From positions 248,001-312,000 of the forward strand of contig JALENN010000009.1 of the NCBI GenBank assembly GCA_022767745.1: DNA of 64,000 bases, given 5' to 3'. Of this stretch, positions 59,611 to 64,000 are shown piece after piece. The notes below the pieces were generated by a model, which worked only from the letters and a program-made list of their open reading frames with translations, had not been told where the DNA came from and searched no databases. The translations under genes and the position numbers were made by a program. How positions within the stretch are numbered: position 1 is the stretch's first letter; each line of letters opens with the position of its first letter. The stretch is from Alistipes sp. (GTDB lineage Bacteria > Bacteroidota > Bacteroidia > Bacteroidales > Rikenellaceae).

Positions 59611-60540
59611 ATGATAAAGCTTTCGCTATTGATTGCCACCTACAACCGAGCCGGGCGGCTGATCGACACCCTCGAATCGGTCGCCGAGCAGGATGCGCCT
59701 GCCGCGCAGTGGGAGTGTATCGTGGTGAACAACAACTCGACGGACGATACGGCGGCGCGCTTCGAGGCCTTTGCGGCCGCGCATCCGCACCTGAACCTGC
59801 GTATGGTCGAGGAGCACAACCAGGGCCTTTCGTATGCCCGCAACCGCGGCATACGCGAGAGCACGGGCGAATATATAGCCATCATCGACGACGACGAGCG
59901 CATCGTCCCGGGCTTCATCTCGGCATACATATCGCTCTTCGACACGGAGCCCGAGGCCGTGGCCGGCGGCGGCCCCATCGTGCCTGTATATCCTGCCGGG
60001 CGGCCGTCGTGGATGTCGCGCTTTACCGAGCGGCCCATTGCCAACACGATGTATCTTGGCGACCGCGTGCGCGAGTTTCCCGAGGGGCATATCCCCGGCG
60101 GCGGCAATATGGCCATACGCCGCAGTGCCGTGAAGCGTTACGGCGTGTTCGACATATCGCTCGGGCGCGTGGGTACGTCGCTCACGGGGGGCGAGGAGAG
60201 CGACCTCTTCGAGCGCCTGCGTCTTGCCGAAGCTAAGTACTATTACACGCCGAAGGCTGTCATGTATCATATAATCCCGGCCGAGAAACTCACCATGGAC
60301 TATTTCTCGCGCCTGAGCTACAACATCGGGGTCAGTCAGTTGCGGCGTGCGGCGTTCTATCGGCGCGTGTGGCGCACGCGCGCGGCCGAGTGCGGCAAGT
60401 GGGTCGCGACGGCGGCCATTGCGGCGTGGTTCTTCGTGACGCTGCGCTGGAGCAAGGCCCGTTATCTGGTGCTTATGCGCAGCGGCATTACGCGCGGTCT
60501 GTGGAGCGAGGCGCGACGCGGCGGTCAGGCGGCCGTGTAA
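59611..60540 (+). CDS. Glycosyltransferase family 2 protein
   Basis: The 309-residue protein has a GT-A fold: IKLSLLIATYNRAGRLIDTL (nucleotide-binding start), CIVVNNNSTDDTAARFEAFA, NRGIRESTGEYIAIIDDDER (D-x-D equivalent) and the acceptor-side GGGNMAIRRSAVKRYG and GGEESDLFERLRL. It transfers a sugar from a nucleotide donor to an acceptor, probably a surface polysaccharide or lipid. A hydrophobic segment at about 268-285 (WVATAAIAAWFFVTLRW) may anchor it to the inner membrane. It is a single gene with its own promoter and terminator, away from any capsule cluster. Confidence 0.9.
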   Translation: MIKLSLLIATYNRAGRLIDTLESVAEQDAPAAQWECIVVNNNSTDDTAARFEAFAAAHPHLNLRMVEEHNQGLSYARNRGIRESTGEYIAIIDDDERIVPGFISAYISLFDTEPEAVAGGGPIVPVYPAGRPSWMSRFTERPIANTMYLGDRVREFPEGHIPGGGNMAIRRSAVKRYGVFDISLGRVGTSLTGGEESDLFERLRLAEAKYYYTPKAVMYHIIPAEKLTMDYFSRLSYNIGVSQLRRAAFYRRVWRTRAAECGKWVATAAIAAWFFVTLRWSKARYLVLMRSGITRGLWSEARRGGQAAV

Positions 60541-60562
60541 GCATGGAGCCATATCACAACAA

Positions 60563-60596
60563 AAAGGCGGAAATCCCGAAAGGAATTTCCGCCTTT
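60563..60596. terminator. Bidirectional terminator between glycosyltransferase and PfkB-type genes
   Basis: AAAGGCGGAAAT (60563-60574) pairs with ATTTCCGCCTTT (60585-60596). A-tracts give a U-tract on the minus strand. Confidence 0.85.
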
Positions 60597-60617
60597 GCCG
60601 TTTTGTGGTGCCCCGCT

Positions 60618-61619
60618 TTAGAAGAGGTATTTGTCGGTGCGGACACGTTCGAAGAGCATCCGCATGTCGTTCCAAGCCTCCTTGCCGAGTGTCGTGCCGA
60701 CGATCTCGATGACCTTACCTGCGGCGATGGCGCCCAGCGTGCCGCACTGGCGCAGCGACAGGCCGTCGCTCAGGCCCGCAAGGAAACCTGCGGCGTAGAA
60801 GTCGCCCGCACCCGTGGTGTCGACCCTCTGTGCTGCGGCCATGATGCCTACGTGCACCACCTCGCTGCCGCGTTTGATGATGGCGCCGCTGGTGCCGGTC
60901 TTGACCACGGCCAGGGAGCACATCTCCGATATGGCCTGCAGGGCGTTGAGGGGCTGCTGCTCACCTGTGAAGGCTGCCGCCTCGCTCTCGTTGGCGAAGA
61001 CTATGTCGACATGGCGCCGGACAACGTCGCGCAGCAGGTCGCGGTTCTCCTCCACGACGTTGAAGCTGGCAAGGTCGATGGCCACCTCGATGCCTGCGGC
61101 GTCGGCCTCCGATGCTATACGCTCGATGAGAGCGTGGTCCTGCACGAGGTAACCCTCGATATAGAGGCAGTCGAAGCCCTCGAAGAGTTTGCCGTCGATC
61201 ATGTCGGGCCGCATCTCGAGTGCGGCGCCGAGGTGCGTCAGCATCGTGCGCTCGCCGTCGGGCGAGATGAGCGATACGCACTTGCCCGAGCGCTCGGTAC
61301 CACGGAAGATGTGGAGCTCGATGTCGAGGTTGCGCAGCGCCTGCTCGAAGAAGTCGCCCGTGGTGTCGCGTCCGACTTCGCCGATGAAGCCCGTGGCGTA
61401 TCCGAGCGAGGCGAGGGCGCGTATGGTGTTGCCGGCCGAGCCGCCGAGCGAGAGCGTGTAGGGCGAGCCTGCCACGGCTTTCGAGACGGCGGTCTGCAGT
61501 TCGCCGTCGACGAGGTTCATCGAACCCTTCGCCAGCGAATACTTCGCGAGTATGCTGTCGTCGGGCATGTTCACGAGCATGTCGGTCAGGGCGTTGCCTA
61601 TGCCTGCTATTCTCTTCAT
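60618..61619 (-). CDS. PfkB-family carbohydrate/nucleoside kinase
   Basis: The 333-residue protein has the two PfkB signatures: the N-terminal glycine-rich SLGGSAGNTIRALASLGYAT and the C-terminal RVDTTGAGDFYAAGFLAGLS with the catalytic Asp. The start IAGIGNALTDMLVNMPDD resembles adenosine-kinase-like members. It phosphorylates a sugar or nucleoside; ribokinase, adenosine kinase and fructokinase remain possible. The gene lies 31 bases downstream of pfkA in the same direction, so the two are probably cotranscribed from the pfkA promoter and serve sugar phosphorylation. Confidence 0.9.
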   Translation of the reverse strand: MKRIAGIGNALTDMLVNMPDDSILAKYSLAKGSMNLVDGELQTAVSKAVAGSPYTLSLGGSAGNTIRALASLGYATGFIGEVGRDTTGDFFEQALRNLDIELHIFRGTERSGKCVSLISPDGERTMLTHLGAALEMRPDMIDGKLFEGFDCLYIEGYLVQDHALIERIASEADAAGIEVAIDLASFNVVEENRDLLRDVVRRHVDIVFANESEAAAFTGEQQPLNALQAISEMCSLAVVKTGTSGAIIKRGSEVVHVGIMAAAQRVDTTGAGDFYAAGFLAGLSDGLSLRQCGTLGAIAAGKVIEIVGTTLGKEAWNDMRMLFERVRTDKYLF

Positions 61620-61650
61620 GCGGGAAGTGTCTGTGGTATGTGGTGCGGTA

Positions 61651-62631
61651 TTACATCGAGAGGATCTTGACCACCTCCATGTCGTCCTTCAGGTTGAGGT
61701 GCGAGGTGTGGGCCACGGCCTTCTTGAAGGGGACGTAGACCATCTCGCCGTTCTTGATGCCGATCATCACGTTGCGCTGTCCCTCGCTCAGCGCCTCGAT
61801 GGCCATGGCGCCCATCTTCGAGGCCAGGATACGGTCCTTGGCCGTGGGCGAGCCGCCGCGCTGTATGTGTCCGAGGATGGTGACGCGGGCGTCGAACTCG
61901 GGGAACTCCTTCTTGATACGCTCGGCAAGACCCATGGCGCCGCCCGTGGCGGGGTTTTCGGCAACCAGCACGATGGCCGAGTTCTTGCTCTTGCGGAAGC
62001 CGTTGTGTATAAGGTCGGCCAGCTGGTCGACCTCGGTCTCCATCTCGGGGATGATGGCGGCCTCGGCACCCGACGCGATGGCGCCGTTGAGGGCCAGATA
62101 GCCTGCCGTGTTGCCCATAACCTCGACGAAGAAGAGGCGCTCGTGGCTGGTGGCCGTGTCGCGCAGCTTGTCGACGGCGTCGATGATGGTGTTCAGGGCC
62201 GTGTCGTAGCCGATTGTTTCGTCGGTGCCGTCGAGGTCGTTGTCGATGGTGCCCGGCAGGCCCACGATGGGCACGTCGAACTCGTCGGCGAAGATCTGCG
62301 CTCCCGAGAGCGAGCCGTCGCCGCCGATGACAACCAGCGCGTCGATGCCGGCGGCCTTCATGTTCTCGTATGCCTGGCGGCGTCCCTCCTCGGTGCGGAA
62401 CTCCTTGCTGCGGGCGGTCTTGAGGATGGTGCCGCCCTGCTGTATGATGTTGCTCACGCTCTGCGATTTGAACTCTACGATCTCGTTCGTTACCAGACCG
62501 TGGTAACCGCGCATGATACCCTTTACCTTATAACCGTTGTAGATGGCGGTTCGAGTGACGGCACGGATGGCCGCATTCATGCCGGGGGCGTCGCCGCCCG
62601 AGGTGAGAATACCGATACATTTGATAGCCAT
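61651..62631 (-). CDS. pfkA: ATP-dependent 6-phosphofructokinase
   Basis: PfkA converts fructose 6-phosphate to fructose 1,6-bisphosphate, the committed step of glycolysis. The 326-residue enzyme has [20 protein letters not shown] at the start and [16 protein letters not shown] (the GGDGS of ATP-dependent forms). [20 protein letters not shown] carries the catalytic Asp, and [13 protein letters not shown] and [15 protein letters not shown] bind substrate. Length and motifs are standard. It heads a two-gene unit with the PfkB-type kinase. Confidence 0.97.
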   Translation of the reverse strand: MAIKCIGILTSGGDAPGMNAAIRAVTRTAIYNGYKVKGIMRGYHGLVTNEIVEFKSQSVSNIIQQGGTILKTARSKEFRTEEGRRQAYENMKAAGIDALVVIGGDGSLSGAQIFADEFDVPIVGLPGTIDNDLDGTDETIGYDTALNTIIDAVDKLRDTATSHERLFFVEVMGNTAGYLALNGAIASGAEAAIIPEMETEVDQLADLIHNGFRKSKNSAIVLVAENPATGGAMGLAERIKKEFPEFDARVTILGHIQRGGSPTAKDRILASKMGAMAIEALSEGQRNVMIGIKNGEMVYVPFKKAVAHTSHLNLKDDMEVVKILSM

Positions 62632-62664
62632 AATCGTTGTCTTTTAATGTTGAAACAGACCTCG

Positions 62665-62695
62665 CAAAAGTAGTTATTTTTCGCCAAATACACAA
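62665..62695 (-). promoter_or_regulatory. Promoter of pfkA
   Basis: On the minus strand TTG (62695-62693), a 20-base spacer and TACTTTTG (62672-62665). The ATG follows at 62631. Confidence 0.7.
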
Positions 62696-62787
62696 GTTCG
62701 TGCGCGCCTGCGGGTCGGTGAGCGTGTCCCGTTGTGCGCCTGTGGTGCCAAAGTCTGCCGCGCGGCATGTCGCGGCACCATACAAAA

Positions 62788-62820
62788 GGGAACCGCCCGG
62801 CACGAAGTCGGACGGCTCCC
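62788..62820 (-). terminator. Imperfect hairpin downstream of the last membrane-protein gene
   Basis: GGGAACCGCCCGGC (62788-62801) and GTCGGACGGCTCCC (62807-62820) pair over 12 of 14 positions. CCTTTTG follows on the minus strand. Confidence 0.6.
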
Positions 62821-62870
62821 GTCAAGATTGCTTATGGTTGGGTTGTTTGTTGTCGTGTGTTTGCGGTGGG

Positions 62871-64000
62871 CTATTCGGCCGTCTGCATGCTCTGCTGCAT
62901 CTGTTCGCTGGCCTGCTGCAGCTCTTCGCTCGCCTCCTGCAGGGCCTCGCCGGCCTGCTGCATTGCGTCGTCGGTGGCCTCGCCGGCTATGCCGAGTCCT
63001 TCCTTTACTACGCTGCCTGCGGCACCTACCACCTCCTTGGCGGCATCCATTACGTCACCGGCGGCGCCCAAGACGTCTCTGATGGCCTCTTTGGTCACCT
63101 TGGCACTGTCGACGGACGGACCGTGCGAGTAGCGCACCTGCACGTTGTCGATGGTGAAGCTGCACGTGGCGGTGGGGCCGGCATCGCTCTCTTCGGTCTC
63201 GGTGTCGCAGACGATGGCTTTGTCGCCGTTCATTACGGCTACCGAGTTGTCTTCGTTCTCAACGATGTAGATCGTATTGTCCGAGATGTCGAACTGAGTA
63301 TTGTCGTTGTGGAACTGAAGGCTCTCGCTGCACCGGTTCACGTCGCGCTGCCTGCCGCAGAAGATCACCTGACGGTCGCCCTTGGTTACGACGTTCACCG
63401 TGCGGTTGCCAAGCGTGAAGGTTATCTTCGAGGTTACGTTCTCCGACTGTTCCGGCTCCGCGGCAGCAGTTTCGGTGTCGGGGTCGTACGTTTCGCCTAT
63501 CTTGCTGCGGAAGTCGGCGATCTCCTCCTCGCTGAAGGCCTCGTAGAGCTTGTCCGAGTCATTCGAGAAGGCCGACTCGAAGGCGTTCTCTATCTGGTCG
63601 GGGAAGCGCACGGGCGACTTGATGGCCGAGATGGTCATGCCAGCCAGCAGGATGATCCACAGGATGAGCGACGAGAGCAGGAACCCTCCGCTCGGCTTTT
63701 TCGTCACCAGCAGCATGATCGACAGGTAGATCAGCACGAGGAGCGGGATGATGATGACCAGTATGAAGCAGAAGAACGCAAGTCCCGTGATGAAGTCGAA
63801 TGCAAAGAGCGGGATGCTGCACAGCATGACGAATCCGAGTACCGAGGTGCCGAGCACGAGGCATATGAGCAGCAGTACGACGAATATCTTGAGTATGATG
63901 AGCAGTATCTTGCCCAGGACCGAGACCACGTTGGCTATGAGCGTGCGCTCGGGTTCGGCCTGCACGGCTGCCGCGGGCGTGTTCTCGCGTATGCTGCGGG
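62871..64000 (-). CDS. Membrane protein with helical C-terminal tail, N-terminus outside window
   Basis: The reading frame is open to the right edge (RSIRENTPAAA precedes the first in-window start-like codon), so the gene continues beyond the window. The visible part has three hydrophobic segments (about the first 110 residues: ILLIILKIFVVLLLICLVLG, LAFFCFILVIIIPLLVLIYL, FLLSSLILWIILLAGM), a soluble beta-rich domain with two separated cysteines, and a 75-residue Ala/Gln/Glu helical tail (DVMDAAKEVVGAAG, ASEELQQASEQMQQS) that looks amphipathic. It resembles the C-terminal half of Bacteroidetes PspC-domain envelope-stress proteins, but the PspC domain itself is not in view. Function is unknown. 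Confidence 0.6.
   Translation of the reverse strand, partial: RSIRENTPAAAVQAEPERTLIANVVSVLGKILLIILKIFVVLLLICLVLGTSVLGFVMLCSIPLFAFDFITGLAFFCFILVIIIPLLVLIYLSIMLLVTKKPSGGFLLSSLILWIILLAGMTISAIKSPVRFPDQIENAFESAFSNDSDKLYEAFSEEEIADFRSKIGETYDPDTETAAAEPEQSENVTSKITFTLGNRTVNVVTKGDRQVIFCGRQRDVNRCSESLQFHNDNTQFDISDNTIYIVENEDNSVAVMNGDKAIVCDTETEESDAGPTATCSFTIDNVQVRYSHGPSVDSAKVTKEAIRDVLGAAGDVMDAAKEVVGAAGSVVKEGLGIAGEATDDAMQQAGEALQEASEELQQASEQMQQSMQTAE

Noticed and set aside
1..64000. CRISPR array, prophage, transposon or restriction system
   Set aside because: No regularly spaced repeats, integrase, transposase, phage structural genes or methylase/nuclease pairs were seen in either strand.

Overview
The window looks like chromosome of a GC-rich member of the Bacteroidales, most probably an Alistipes-like member of the Rikenellaceae. 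This is an inference. It rests on recurrent Bacteroidetes promoters (a TTG at -33, a 19-20 base spacer and a TAnnTTTG box at -7), scarce Shine-Dalgarno sequences, many lipoproteins, TonB-dependent outer-membrane proteins, carbohydrate-active enzymes, and families typical of the phylum (DUF4954, DUF4290, GH127, FrdCAB). No phage, insertion sequence, CRISPR array, rRNA operon or SusC/SusD pair was seen.

Layout. 1-4.1 kb: the start of a nitroreductase-like lipoprotein, a LuxR-type regulator divergent from a TonB-dependent receptor, and an unknown membrane protein. 4.2-9.3 kb (minus strand): tatA, tatC, a xylose-isomerase-like TIM-barrel protein, a Gfo/Idh/MocA oxidoreductase and a DUF1080 lipoprotein. 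This set resembles a periplasmic 3-keto-glycoside pathway linked to Tat export. 9.5-23.1 kb: an S9 prolyl peptidase, a candidate 6S-like small RNA, GH76, GH2 and GH30 hydrolases, a tRNA-Leu(CAA) followed by a low-GC ATP-pyrophosphatase, an acyl-ACP thioesterase and a DUF4954 beta-helix protein. 23-29.6 kb: DUF4290, a thioredoxin-fold lipoprotein lacking CxxC, lpxH-thyA-folA and a GH127 enzyme.

29.7-34.6 kb is a five-gene heterodisulfide-reductase-like operon (HdrC-, HdrB-, HdrA-, HdrC-like, then a cytochrome b/HdrD-like fusion). It starts from a promoter embedded in what looks like a terminator hairpin. 34.8 kb: initiator tRNA-Met. 35-41.5 kb: an RND efflux operon divergent from an AraC regulator. 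41.6-48.4 kb: a large outer-membrane beta-barrel protein and the fumarate reductase operon frdCAB. 48.4-56.1 kb: 5-formyl-THF cyclo-ligase, uvrC with an overlapping HAD phosphatase, a pectate-lyase-fold protein plus a GH43-like enzyme, and a NhaC antiporter overlapping a second HAD phosphatase.

56.5-59.4 kb is a four-gene operon: VOC protein, DhaK, DhaL and a LsrF homologue co-linear with E. coli LsrF through D57 and K203. It could be an alternative route for phosphorylating and cleaving a diketo-sugar such as the autoinducer-2 precursor. 59.6-64 kb: a glycosyltransferase, a PfkB kinase, pfkA and the C-terminal part of a membrane protein.

The strongest candidates for undescribed biology are the LsrF/DhaKL operon, the Hdr-like complex, the Tat/3-keto-sugar cluster with defective twin-arginine motifs, the promoter-within-terminator element and the small RNA. 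Several -7 boxes lie only 4-9 bases from the start codon, which predicts leaderless mRNAs.
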